Of a DNA stretch of 64,000 bases, positions 46,656 through 57,089 are shown piece after piece (position 1 is the first letter of the stretch; each line of letters opens with the position of its first letter). Origin of the DNA: Capra hircus (taxonomy: Eukaryota > Chordata > Mammalia > Artiodactyla > Bovidae); NCBI RefSeq assembly GCF_001704415.2, contig NC_030808.1:137407089-137471088 (forward strand), read 5' to 3'. Under the pieces are notes generated by a model. The model was not told the DNA's origin. It saw only the letters and a list, made by a program, of their open reading frames with translations, and searched no databases. The position numbers and the translations under genes are program-made.

Positions 46656-47612
46656 GTAGTTGTTGTTCAGTCACTCAGTCATATCCAAGTCTTTGCAACC
46701 CCATGGATTGCAGCACACCAGGTTTCCCTATCCTTCACCATCTCCTGGAGCTTACTCAAACTCATGTCCATTGAGTTGGTGATGGCCATCTACCATCTCA
46801 TCCTCTGTTATCCCTTCCTCTTCCTGCCTTCAGTCTTACCCAGGATCAGAATCTTTTCCAATGAGTCAGCTGTTCACATCAGGTGGCCAGAGTCTTGGAG
46901 CCTCAGCCTCAGCCTCAGTCCCTCCAATTAATATTTAGGATTTATTTCCTTTAGGATTGACTGGTTTGATCTCCTTGCCATCCAAGGTACTCTCAAGAGT
47001 CTTCTCCAACACCACAGTTCAAAAGCATCAGTTCTTTGAAACACAGCCTTCTTTATGGTCCAACTCTCACATTCATACCTGACTACTGAAAAAGTCATAG
47101 CTTTGACACACGGACCTTTGTTGGCCAAATGATGTCTTTGCTTTTTAATATGCTGTTTAGATTAGTCATAGCTTTTCTTCCAAGCAGCAAGCATCTTTTA
47201 ATTTCATGTCTGCCACTACCATCTGCAGTGATTTTGGAGCCCAAGAAAATAAAGTCTGTCACTGTTTCCACTGCTTACCCATCTATTTGCCATGAAGTGA
47301 TGGGATCAGATGCCATGATCTTAGTTTTTTGAATATTGAGTTTTAAGCCAGCTTTTTCACTCTCCTCTTTCACTTTCATCAAGAGGCTCCTTAGTTCCTC
47401 TTTACTTTCTGCCATAAAGGTGGTGTCATCTGCATATTTGAGGTTATTGATATTTCTCCAAGTCTTGATTCCAGCTTGCATTGCATCCACCCCAGCATTT
47501 CACATGATGCACTCGGCATATAAGTTAAATAAGCAGGGTGACAGTATGCAGCCTTGACGTACTGCTTTCCCAATTTGGAACCAGTCTGTTATTCTATGTC
47601 TGGTTCTGAAGA
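46656..47612 (-). mobile_element. BovB LINE, (CAA)n-tail type
   Basis: Starts 'gttgttgttcagtcactcag' and ends 'ccagtctgttattctatgtctggttc'. It encodes fragments of RT with Y-A-D-D (frame 47490-47275) but has frame breaks. 5'-truncated. It lies at the edge of the L1 before it. Confidence 0.88.
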
Positions 47613-47614
47613 CC

Positions 47615-47800
47615 TTATGAGGATTAATTCATTTAATTTAGTATAGCTCTACAAGGCAGAAGCTATCATTATTTTCATTCCACAGATGTTAAAACTGAGG
47701 TACAGAGGAGTCAATTAACTTGGCCAAAGTCATACACAGCGAGTAGCAGAGCTTGTGTTAGCATCAAATATTCTAATGCTGGATCCATACTCTCGTACTC
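47615..47800 (+). repeat. MIR SINE
   Basis: 'attaattcatttaatttagt', 'ctacaaggcagaagctatca', 'cacagatgttaaaactgaggtacagagg' and 'gcgagtagcagagcttgtg' match the MIR core and 3' half. Confidence 0.75.
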
Positions 47801-47804
47801 TATA

Positions 47805-48109
47805 GCAGAGTTACCTAATTCCCAGGCCATGGACCAGTACCCAGTAACAGTCTGTGGTCTGTTAGGAATCAGGCCATAAAGCAAGAGGTGAGCAGCACTT
47901 TAGAGAGTGAAGCTTCATCTATATTTACAGCTGCTCCCCATCACTCACATTACTGCCTGAGTTCTGCCTCCTGTCGGATCATTGATGCCATTAGATTCTC
48001 ATAGGAACATAAATTCTAGAGTACTTGAATTATCCTGAAACCATCCCCACCAGGAAAAATTGTCTGTCATGAAACCAGTCCCTGGTACCAAAAAGGTTGG
48101 GGACTATTG
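47805..48109. mobile_element. MER1-like hAT-Charlie element
   Basis: Ends are imperfect inverted repeats: 'cagagttacctaattcccag' at the left against '...aaaaaggttggggactattg' at the right. Inside are 'gaagcttcatctatatttacagctgctccccatc' and 'cattagattctcatagg', characteristic of MER1-type non-autonomous hAT elements. No 8-bp duplication was visible. Confidence 0.7.
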
Positions 48110-48204
48110 GCATCTCATACATAAGTGTCTGGTCTTCAGATGAACAACCTCAGTGGCAGTTTGCCTTGTTTTATAAATGGTTGGTTTGTACTCAGCAATC
48201 TTGC

Positions 48205-48350
48205 CACTCAAGTATGGTCCATAGGCAGTGGGATCAGTGACATCTGAGAACAGTCTCAGGGCCCACACTCCAGACTCTTGAAACAGGAACTATGTCTTAA
48301 CAAGCTTTCCACATGACCCATGATCATGCATAGCCTGAGAAGCTGTTCTA
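48205..48350 (+). mobile_element. MER20-like hAT element
   Basis: 'cactcaagtatggtccatag', 'gggatcagtgacatctgaga', 'ttaacaagctttccacatga', 'gcctgagaagctg' follow MER20 in order, heavily mutated. Confidence 0.55.
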
Positions 48351-49609
48351 GGATATGAATATGTAGTAGATGGGCTGTCTTATTAGTATCCATCATCACG
48401 CTTGCCGCCTATGAGTAGAGTTATTGTTAATCTACAAATAGGTTGAATAGGAAATAAATTCACAAGTTGAAGGAATAATACCTGCTTCCTCCTCAGCTGA
48501 GTGAATGATGCTTGGGGCCTCTGGATCCACTGCAGCAGCGGGCACATAGTAGATTCCCCATCGTATTTCTTGCACTGAGATGAAAATGTTGTGTGATAGA
48601 GACATCCAGCATAGTAGCATTCTGCTGCAACGTTTAAAAAGGCTAGATAGTGCCAGGGCAAGCAGAACAGAGATTATGCATGTAATCTTAACAGAGCTTT
48701 AGTTCAAGCTCTGCTCAGCTTGTTCCCCTGTGAACTGGAGCTGATTCTCTTCTCTCTTGGGCTCTCTATTGTCTTGGTGCTATTTGCAACTCATTCAGAA
48801 ACTAATTAAGTTTCAGGATCAGTTTGTCCTGTTAAAAGAGTGTATATATGCTGAAGAAGTGGTTTTTTTAAAAAAATAACTTACGTTTTCTAAGTGAAAG
48901 GACAATTATAATTTGCTTCTAAAATTAGGGAAAAGTCAGCTTTCATCAAAATAATTCTCAGCAGACATTAGTCTCTGTAAAACCAGAGTATTGTAAGGAA
49001 GGCAACAAACAGATTTACATAGGCCATGGAAAACGTATTGATAATCTGGCCATATTAATCCTGTCCTCTAACAGAGTGTGAAATTACTTGTTTACTCCAC
49101 TTATCTGGGGCTGGAGGTAGCTGATCACTGGTTGACAGAGCTGTATTTGTGATCACCTTTCAACCATGAGCTTCAGCTGGGCCAAGGCCAAACAGTCTGA
49201 CTTCACTGGCCTGTATACTACCTCCAAAGTCAGGGGCAGGACTCCTGCCACCTCTGGGCAGCCAGAGGAACTCATGATCTCCAATATGTCGATCTAGGTA
49301 TGGCTTTCACTTGTGCATGGGTATGTCCTATATCCCATCCCCTGAAAGTGAGGGTCTATAGTGGTTTCATCAGCAGAGTATAATTATTATTAAGGTGAAC
49401 ACTATTAGGGATATAATAGAGTATAGAAGTAGTCCCTCACCTAAAGTAGGCTAACCACTGTGGTAAAATAGACCCTGCTGATGCTCTTCCCAGTTTCCTT
49501 TTATCAAGGTAGTGCATCTATCCTCCAGTGCCCAATAGATGTGAGTGTTGGCTGCTAATGGCTCACAGCTGCCCTTTTTCTGGAGACTTGACCCATTGTT
49601 GTCAGCTCA
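48351..49609. other. Unassigned intronic sequence
   Basis: About 1.25 kb with no recognised repeat or gene. Confidence 0.4.
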
Positions 49610-50065
49610 TGGGTGGCTGGAACCAAATCTGAGGGGTTATGGTTCCCCAACTCTAGCATAACTGTAAGCCTGAAGGAGTCAAAGAAAGAACCTGTATTCC
49701 CAAAGCATTGTGAGAGCCTTGGAAATGGAGTTGCCCTACAAGACTGGGTCATGTCAGGGTTTGGCTCACTCCATGGGATTGCACAGAGTTGGACACAACT
49801 GAAGCGACTTGGCAGCAGCAGCACCAGCAGACATCCCACAATCAGAGTGCCATCATGGTTGCATGAGGACTCTTCCCACTGTGTTTTCATGTGGCAGAAG
49901 GGCCTGGGGAGTTCTGTGGGTCTCTTTTATAAGAGCACTAATGTCATTCATGAGGGTTCCACCCTCTTGAGGCTCCACCTTCTAATCTCACCACCTTCAG
50001 GGATTAGGATTGCAACCTTGGAATTTGGGGGTGGGGCACATTCAGACCATAGCAACAGGAAGCTG
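49610..50065. repeat. Old interspersed repeat, family not assigned
   Basis: 'gggtctcttttataagagcactaatgtcattcatgagggttcc' and 'ggattaggattgcaaccttggaatttgggggtgg' are widely shared mammalian repeat sequence. I cannot name the family. A Bov-A tail fragment lies inside. Confidence 0.5.
49765..49828 (+). mobile_element. BOV-A2 3' fragment
   Basis: 'ctccatgggattgcacagag' through 'cgacttggcagcagcagcac' is the end of a BOV-A2 SINE, only about 60 bp long. Confidence 0.7.
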
Positions 50066-50795
50066 GCCAACAGTGGTCTGTTACTCAGTGGAGATCAGTC
50101 TCTTAGGTCCCTGAACAAAAGAAGAAGGGGGAAATCAATGAGAAAAGGAGAAAATAAATAAAGACCTTATACAGCCTTAGACAGTTATAAGGTTTCTTTT
50201 CTCCTCTAGTTCAACCATTGTATTGGCACTAGATTGATTTTTCTTGAATGATTATTTCATCGTCCATTTTCCAAGTTCTAAATCCTCCAGATCTTCGCCA
50301 CTGTCTAAAAGAATGATTCATTAAAAAGGTTTTGGATCATATACCCAATTGGTTAAGAGAAAGTCTCTAAACATGTGCCTCCTATTCATTTTTTTATTCA
50401 CTTATCAACAATTTAAATTTACTACCAATTAATGGCTCAGAATACTACATACACTTACAACTTAGATGTCATTCATGATTATGGCATAAAAGAAGCTTTC
50501 CTAATAGTTTTACATTATTTTAGGCAGCTTTTGGCCTATATGATCAGATTGTCACGTGTTTTACTATCTGCCTTCAAAACATGTGAGAGTTATCAGCTAG
50601 TCAATGTATATGAATCCTCAGACAAACTACTGATTTGAGAGGCAGCTCTGTGCTCATAGGTGGAAAGTGTTATGCCCAGATTGTGGGCTGAAAAGACAGA
50701 ATGAATTTAAGGGGTCAAGTAGAAGCTTGAGCCTAGAGTAATAGCAGAAAATCTGAGAAAGTTCCAGTTGGTAGTGGGAGAATGAGTGATTTAAT
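50066..50795. other. Unassigned intronic sequence
   Basis: No recognised feature. Confidence 0.4.
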
Positions 50796-51345
50796 CTTGA
50801 GAGCAGTTAAATTACAATAATAATAGCTCTACTTTTGGAGCATCTACTGTATACTTGGGCTTCCCTGATAGCTCAGTTGGTAAAGAATCTGCCCATGATG
50901 AAGGAGACCCCTGTTTGATTCCTGGGTTGGGAAGATCTGCTGGAGAAGGGATAGGCTATCTACCCCAGTATTCTTGGGCTTCCCTTGTAGCTTAGCTGGC
51001 AAAGAATCTGTCTGCAATGGGGGAGACTTGGGTTTGACCCATGGGGTTGGGAAGATCCCCTGGAGAAGGGAAAGACTACCCACTCCAGTATTCTGGCCTA
51101 GAGAAGTCCATGGACTACATTCCATGGGGTCGCAAAGAGTTGGACACAACTGAGCGACTTTCACTTTCACTGTATACTTGGCATTGTGCTAATCACTTTA
51201 CATGTATTATTTAATCTGCCCTTTCATGTCAGCTTCAAGGTAGGTATCACTACAAGAGAGGTTAAGAATCCTGTTCAAGTTTACATAGTGAGTGAAGGAG
51301 CCAGGACTTGACCCTGCAAGGAACTGTGTCTTGACAGTCTTTTTT
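50796..51345 (+). repeat. MIR SINE split by a dimeric Bov-tA
   Basis: 50796-50858 ('acaataataatagctctact', 'gcatctactgtatacttgg') and 51182-51345 ('gtgctaatcactttacatgt', 'gaggttaagaatcctgttcaag', 'gtgaaggagccaggacttg') are collinear with MIR. Confidence 0.75.
50859..51168 (+). mobile_element. Dimeric Bov-tA SINE with 13-bp target duplication
   Basis: ACTGTATACTTGG lies at 50846-50858 and 51169-51181. First unit to about 50978 ('ccccagtattcttgg'), then a second tRNA-like head ('gcttcccttgtagcttagct') and full tail to 'gcgactttcactttc'. Same joint as at 5455 and 53167. Confidence 0.95.
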
Positions 51346-51469
51346 CCATCACATCCCACAATTAAGACCCAGCCTTAGAGTAGGTGTCCCATTCTATAAC
51401 CACACTTGTTTTATATAGAAAGGAGTCCTAGATGAAAGGAACCAGACTGAAAAGGTTCCCATCTTTGTG

Positions 51470-51905
51470 ACATTTTGGAAAAGGCAAAACTGTGAAGACA
51501 GTAAAAAGAATCAGTGGTTGCCAGGGGTTAGGAGGTATGAATAAGTAGAGCACAGAGGATTGTTAGGGTGGTGAAACTACTCTGTATGGTACTATAATGG
51601 GTGTACACATTATTATACATTTGTCCAAACTCATGGAACATGCAACCCCCAAATTAACCCTGTTGTGAACTGTGGACTTTGGGTGACTATGATGTGTCAG
51701 TGGAGGTTCACTGATTGTAACAAACATCAGTTCAGTTCAGTCGCTCAGTTGTATCCAACTCTGTGACCCTGTGGACCACAGCACACCAGCTTCCCTGTCC
51801 ATCACCAACGCCAACATAATGGAGATGAAAACGTGGCATATGGGATATCCCTGAACGTCCCTCTCAATTTTGCTATGAACCTAAAACAGCTCTAAAAAAA
51901 ATAGT
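51470..51905 (+). mobile_element. Old L1 (L1ME type) 3' end
   Basis: 'ggaaaaggcaaaactgtgaagacag', 'cagtggttgccaggggttag', 'ctatgatgtgtcagtggagg' and 'tcaattttgctatgaacctaaaac' form a collinear old L1 3' end, with a short BovB inserted. Confidence 0.8.
51730..51808 (-). mobile_element. Very short BovB insertion
   Basis: About 80 bp: 'cagttcagttcagtcgctca' to 'ctgtccatcaccaac', only the extreme BovB 3' end. It sits inside an old L1 that is collinear on both sides. Loose CAAACAT/CAACATA similarity at the edges. Confidence 0.8.
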
Positions 51906-52469
51906 GTTTAAGAAAAAGCAGTGGTGGGGGTAGGGATGGAGGGGGTGGACATGGCTATGAGTCTATAAGAATAGGGCCATTTAGAAAGAGGTAGCAATGC
52001 CTCCCAGAGATAGAAGAGGCCACTCAGAACTCAGCAGAGCTGTGTGGATCCAAGGAGCCAGTTAATGCTTTGGGAAAGCAGAATTCATGAAGGATAAGCT
52101 GTTCTTAGCAAAAGGTTGATAGTCAAATTTTTTTTCCAATATTGTCTGATACAAACCCATCCTCATACTTGTCTATTTTTCCTCTGTGTGTCTTTTTATA
52201 AATCAAAGTTCATAGGTGCTCTGCCTTCTATGTTGCTCTAATAATTGGCCTGCTCACAGTCTGTAAAAATAGAGGAACCATCATTTACTAAGCTGTGCAT
52301 TTATGATTTGTGCATTTTCTATATGTGAATAAAATTTATTTAAAAATAGAACGATTCTGTATGGAAGTTGAAATAAGTCAAGGGTATTGTCATATTCACT
52401 GTTGCTTGGCAGATTCAAACAATTCTTTAGTCAACTACTTTACATATGATAAATAATAGTGTGGGCTGA
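51906..52469. other. Unassigned intronic sequence
   Basis: No recognised feature. Confidence 0.4.
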
Positions 52470-52590
52470 GAGATAGAAAACTGGCATTCCAGTCTTAGCT
52501 TTGCTGTTAGAATAACTGTGTGACACAGTCAAGGTACCCAGTCCCTTCTGAACTCGGATTTCCTCATATGTAAAAAGCAAACATCCCAAA
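52470..52590 (+). repeat. MIR SINE fragment
   Basis: 'ttccagtcttagctttgctg', 'aactgtgtgacacagtcaag', 'gaactcggatttcctcatatg' follow the MIR head. Confidence 0.6.
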
Positions 52591-52713
52591 TTCCCTATTA
52601 ATTTTCATTATGATAGAGGATAGAGCAACTCTCACCCTCAAACTAATCCCATAGCACTTATTGAAACAGAATCCCAACTCTTCCCAACTGCAAACTCCCC
52701 TTACCTGATATTT

Positions 52714-52947
52714 TAGAGCAGAAATTGGGAAACATTTCCAATTGAGAGGGCCAGGGAATAGGTATTTCAGGCTTTGCAGGCCATGCAGCCTCTGTTGAAA
52801 GTACTCTGAGCTGCCATCTTAAAGGTATCCACATATACTATGTAAATGCATGACAAGGCCTGTGTTCCAACAAAACTTTATGTATCAAAGCAGGTGGCAA
52901 GACAGATTGGGCACACAGGCCATAGTTTGCCCATTTCTGTTCTAGGA
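52714..52947. mobile_element. Old DNA transposon (MITE) with terminal inverted repeats
   Basis: Left end 'agcagaaattgggaaac' pairs with the complement of right end 'gtttgcccatttctgttct'. Inside, 'atttcaggctttgcaggccatgcagcctctgttg' and 'tgttccaacaaaactttatg' belong to a common hAT-type mammalian element. Family name not certain. Confidence 0.65.
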
Positions 52948-53045
52948 CATAACTTTTTGGGATTCAGTTCAACTTCCCTTCAGCGTATATGGGAAAAACC
53001 ATCTGTTCACAATAATTAAATTAAATAGGGGACTCGAGACTTGGA

Positions 53046-53376
53046 GGACTTCCCTGGTAGCTCAGCTGGTAAAGAATCTGCCTACAATGCAGGAGACCCC
53101 AGTTTGATTCCTGGGTCAGGAACATCCCCTGGAGAAGAGATAGGCTACCTACTCCAGCATTATTTAGCTTCCCTTATGGCTTAGATGGTAGAGAATCTGC
53201 CTGCAGTGCAGGAGACCTGGGTTTGATCCCTGGATTGGAAAGATCCCCTGGAGGAAGGCATGGCTATCCACTCCAGTATTCTTGCCTGGAGAATCCCCAT
53301 GGGCAGAGGAGCCTGGCAGGTACAGTTCATGGGCTCACAAGGAGTTGGACACGACTGAGCAACTGAGCACAGCACA
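53046..53376 (+). mobile_element. Dimeric Bov-tA SINE with 10-bp target duplication
   Basis: GAGACTTGGA lies at 53036-53045 and 53377-53386. First unit to about 53167, second unit from 'gcttcccttatggcttagat' to 'gagcaactgagcacagcaca'. The same two-headed layout as the other two dimers. Confidence 0.95.
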
Positions 53377-53386
53377 GAGACTTGGA

Positions 53387-54547
53387 ATGTACAAGGGAGG
53401 GAGAGTAGAGAGGCTTATGATGCAGGATTGGGAGAGAAAATTCCAGTGATATCTGCTGTGAAGGAGAGGCATTGTCACATTGGAAAAGTTGGCTTTGGCA
53501 TGGAGCTAGCTGCCAAGTTTGGAGAGACCAGCTGGTGTATGTGTGTGTGTCTACAGGTGTGTGTGTGTGCGGGTGTGTGAGTACATGTATGTGTAAGAAG
53601 TTACAGTGTACTCAAGCCTACTGTAGTACCAGATACCAAGGGAACTCACTGAATATTTGTGGAAAAAGGGAAGGAAGAGGGATGGATTATCCTTATTTAT
53701 AGATGAAGAAATTCCACTGTGGGACTCCAGTGTTGTTTCTCATAGGGAATCTACAGGGAAGCAGAATTTCATAGGAAGGATATTGATTTCACCCTGGAGA
53801 GGATCTGTCAACGTCTGTACGGGCCCAGCCCTTCTCAGAAGAGGAGAGTATTGTTGGGCTCAGAGCTGCCTGTAGTCCTGAGCTACAGTCATGCGAAGTG
53901 TCAGTGAAAGGTGACCATATGAAGACAGGAAGGGGGACTGCAGTTATTACTTGTGGCAGCTGTTTCCATGGGGTAGGCTTTATGCTCTCCCTAAATGGTC
54001 ACAGTTGCATTTCCAACATGGCAGCAGGAGCAAGGAAGGGAAATGGGTGTATGAAAATGGACTTATGCATTTGAGTCAGGAGATCAGATGCTGAGTCTCT
54101 CTTGGACTTGGTTTGTTGAAAACATCTTGGAAAGGAGGCCAGAATTTGGAGAAGGGAAAATTGTCCTTCTCTGTGCCATCACACAGAAGCTGGATTTGGG
54201 GGAAATCTCAGCATCTTGGAATGTGGTTAAACTGATGAACTAACAACTATGTAAAATTTCACACAAGTCATGTTGTTACTAGAGAGCTGATTAAGGTTTT
54301 CAGTCTGCTGCACTAATTCATTAATATAATTTCGTAGACTAAAATTTTTACCATGCAAATGTATGCAAATAAGAAAATAGTGTTCTTAGCCAAGTGCATT
54401 AGCACCTATTTCTTTGGTTTTGTTTGTTTGTTTCACTGGAACTCTGGCCCTGCTAGATAAGTAATATATTCAGTACTCAAAAGTGTATGTTTAACATTTT
54501 CCTGAAGGGTGATTGAGAGACTTTCTCTTTTGACAAATACTGTAGTG
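53387..54547. other. Intron sequence before the exon, no interspersed repeat recognised
   Basis: About 1.2 kb directly upstream of the copine exon. A GT-rich tract lies at 53537-53597. Otherwise I see no LINE, SINE or LTR. 54200-54480 is AT-rich. No promoter elements can be defended. Confidence 0.5.
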
Positions 54548-54587
54548 ACTGGCATGTCTTTTTTCCTCTTTTTCTTGCCTAAAACAG
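54548..54587 (+). other. Splice acceptor of copine exon
   Basis: A pyrimidine tract (about 54558-54580, mainly T with C) ends in AAAACAG, with the AG at 54586-54587. A possible branch site, 'tagtgact', lies at 54542-54549. The coding start follows one base later. Confidence 0.85.
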
Positions 54588-54768
54588 AATGAAGAAGATG
54601 AGCAACATTTATGAGTCAGCTGCCAATACACTGGGAATCTTTAACAGCCCCTGCCTGACCAAAGTTGAACTACGTGTGGCATGCAAAGGCATTTCCGACA
54701 GAGATGCCCTTTCCAAACCAGACCCCTGTGTCATTCTCAAGATGCAGTCCCACGGGCAGTGGTTCGAG
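54588..54768 (+). CDS. CPNE4: First coding exon of copine-4 (N-terminus and start of C2A domain)
   Basis: Copines are cytosolic, calcium-dependent phospholipid-binding proteins with two C2 domains and a C-terminal von Willebrand A-like domain. They move to membranes when calcium rises. This exon gives the first 60 residues of a protein of about 557: M-K-K-M-S-N-I-Y-E-S..., then the C2A start, V-E-L-R-V-A-C-K-G-I (26-35). Asp39 and Asp45 (D-x5-D-P, residues 39-46) are the expected calcium-binding pair of loop 1. The ATG is at 54589, one base after the acceptor AG, so the 5'UTR must come mainly from an upstream exon. Codon 60 (GAG, 54766-54768) is followed by the donor GTAGGC, phase 0. The next residues of copine-4 (V-D-R-T-E) would start the next exon, which is not in this window. 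Assignment to CPNE4 rather than a paralogue rests on the distinctive first 25 residues, recalled from memory. No frameshift is seen. Confidence 0.93.
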
Positions 54769-54774
54769 GTAGGC
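54769..54774 (+). other. CPNE4: Splice donor of copine exon
   Basis: GAG|GTAGGC: canonical GT with purines at +3 to +5. The reading frame stays open past it to a stop at 54958-54960, so intron retention would add 63 unrelated residues. Confidence 0.85.
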
Positions 54775-54905
54775 ATGTCCAGTGAAATGGAGAGAAGCAT
54801 GACAGGAGGAGAGGTTCCAAAATGCTTTGGCATTTCCTGTCTTCAGGTGGTTTCTATTGGTGAGACAGAAAATTCTAGAAGTGAATATGATCACATTTCT
54901 GCTCA
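54775..54905. other. Intron start, unassigned
   Basis: No repeat recognised in the first ~130 bp of the intron. Confidence 0.5.
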
Positions 54906-55477
54906 TATCATGATTTTAAAAATTTATATATTTAAATTAAAAAATTTATATTATAGTTGATTAACAATGTTGTGTTAGTTTCAGGTGTAGAGCAAAGTGA
55001 TTCAGTTATACATATATAGGTATCTATTCTTTTTCAAATTAGTTTCCCATTTATGTTATTACAAAATATTGAGCAGAGGTCCTTGTGCTATGCAGTAGGT
55101 CCTTGTTGATTATCTGTTTTATATATAGCAGTGTGTATATGTTAATCCCCAAATCCCAATCTATCCCTCCCCTCCATCCTTTCCCCTCTGCTAACCATAA
55201 ATTCTTTCTCTAAGTCTGTGAGTCTGTTTCTGTTCTATAAATAAGTTCATTTATATAATTTTTTTAGATTCCACATATAAGCACTATCATATGATATTTG
55301 TCATTTGGATCTGAATTTTTTCACTTAGGATGATAATCTCTAGGTCCATCCATGTTGCTACAAATGGCGATACTCCTTTCTTCTTATGGCTGAGTAGTGT
55401 TCCACTGTGTATATGTACCATATCTTCTTTAGCCACTCATCTGTCAATGGACATTTAGGTTGCTTCCGTATCATGAT
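54906..55477 (-). mobile_element. L1 3' end, 5'-truncated, about 140 bp after the exon
   Basis: TATCATGAT(G)TTTTA-like repeats at 54906-54918 and 55469-55482 differ by one inserted base. Between them is an artiodactyl L1 3'UTR in reverse ('ttatattatagttgattaac', 'gtccttgttgattatctgtt', 'ggtccatccatgttgctaca'), ending in the ORF2-proximal 'gacatttaggttgcttccg'. Confidence 0.88.
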
Positions 55478-55615
55478 GTTTTAATACTGTGGATATTTTG
55501 ACATTTACCATTAATTGGTGTGCTCATTGTGGATATAGTATCTCCTGGGGATGGGCAGCCGGGACTGCTATACTGGGGCCACATCACACACTTATTGTAG
55601 GGGAATAAACTTAAT
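55478..55615. other. Unassigned intronic sequence
   Basis: No recognised feature. Confidence 0.4.
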
Positions 55616-55805
55616 ATTAGCTAAACTTTACTGGGTGCTTATTAAGTATTAGGCACTATTCTAAGTGCTCTATGTAAAACAACTAATTTCATCTGTACAA
55701 TAATCCTATGAGGAAACAGAAAGATTAAGGATTTGCCCAGGATCATCCAGTTTATAAGTGGAATAGCTAATATTTCCCAGTCAAGCTCCAGGGCCTGAGC
55801 TCGTT
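55616..55805 (+). repeat. MIR SINE
   Basis: 'actgggtgcttattaagtattaggcactattctaagtgct', 'caataatcctatgaggaaac' and 'gatttgcccaggatcatccag' are collinear with MIR. Confidence 0.8.
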
Positions 55806-55987
55806 ATTGCTATTTTATACTTACAGTGCCCATTGGTGTGGCCTTTGGTATTTTGTGTGGCAATACAGCATGTTGAATTCTGCAGTTGAGTTTTGTTGGT
55901 TTATTTAAAATTGAAACAAATTGGACAAGGACTGGTTTTTAAGTTTGGGGGAGGTTGCGGTTGTTATTGTTTTCTTTGTTCTAGGTA

Positions 55988-56420
55988 CCTGGTTCAGTTC
56001 AGTTTAGTTGCTCAGTCGTGTCCAACTCTTTCTGATCCCATGGACTGCAGCATGCCAGGCTTCCCTGTCCATCACCAACTCCCAGAACTTGCTCAAATTC
56101 ATGTCTGTCAAGTCAGTGATGCTATCCAACCATCTCATCCTCTGTCATCCCCTTCTCCTGCCTTCAATCTTTCCCAGCATCAGGGTCTTTTCAAATGAGT
56201 CAGCTCCTCACATCAGGTGGCCAAAGTATTGGAGCCCCAGCTTCAGCATCAGTCCTTCTAATGAATATTCAGTACTGATTTTCCTTTAGGATGGACTGGT
56301 TGAATCTCCTTGCAGTCCAAGGGACTCTCAAGAGTCTTCTCCAACACCATTGTTCAAAAGAATCAATTCTTCGGTGTTCAGCTTTCTTTATGGTCTAACT
56401 TTCACTTCCATACATGGCTA
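55988..56420 (-). mobile_element. BovB LINE fragment
   Basis: Begins 'cctggttcagttcagtttag' (tail side) and ends at 'cttccatacatggctactg'. 5'-truncated. E-Y-S-type variant with E at the 'gaatattcagtactg' site. No clear duplication. Confidence 0.88.
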
Positions 56421-57089
56421 CTGTTAGCAATGTTTTAAAAAGACCTGGTCTCAGGTGAAATGTGGGATAGGAAGGAATAGGGGATGCAGCTGTGGAAGCA
56501 ATTATTATCATCTCTAAGGGAATGAAATGCCCAGCAAAATTTGGATGAGGGTTTTGGATCCATGCTGAGTAGAACAAGTGTACACAAATACCTTGCTTGG
56601 ATCCCTCAGGACAGACTTCAGTCCTCTTTCTGTCTGTTTGCATGGAGCTCACTGGTGCTTCTTTCAGGGCCATTGTCTTCACTGCACAGTAAGAAAAAGG
56701 TTCAGAAGATCTCATAGGTAGTATGTTTACTTACTTGTGCATATGTGACAAAAGGTACTTCTATGAAAGGATAGTTTGGTAGAAGTTGGTGAGCAGATGA
56801 AGGCAACAACACACAAGGAAATCAATGACAGATGGCAGATTGGGGATCTTCCTTTAACCTCCATCTTATCCAGGACTTATATTTTAAATATAAAATAGCA
56901 TTCACAGGAATGTTAATGTGTAATGTCTCTTTTTCCCCTTCTAAATATTCTCCTTGATTTTGTTGGTGGACTTCCCTGTCTTTTATTTTTTGTTTAAGAA
57001 AACTAAGTGTAATACCTACATTAGGAAAAAGAGACTTGTGGAAAAGTAGAGGGAAAGACTTCATCTCCTAAAACTCTCTTTACATCATT
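56421..57089. other. Unassigned intronic sequence
   Basis: No recognised feature. Confidence 0.4.

Noticed and set aside
49613..50161. 182-codon plus-strand frame as a gene
   Set aside because: It passes through an old interspersed repeat and a BOV-A2 fragment.
53387..54587. CPNE4 core promoter directly upstream of the ATG exon
   Set aside because: A pyrimidine tract and AG acceptor lie immediately before the ATG, no CpG-rich segment is present, and the structure fits an internal exon.
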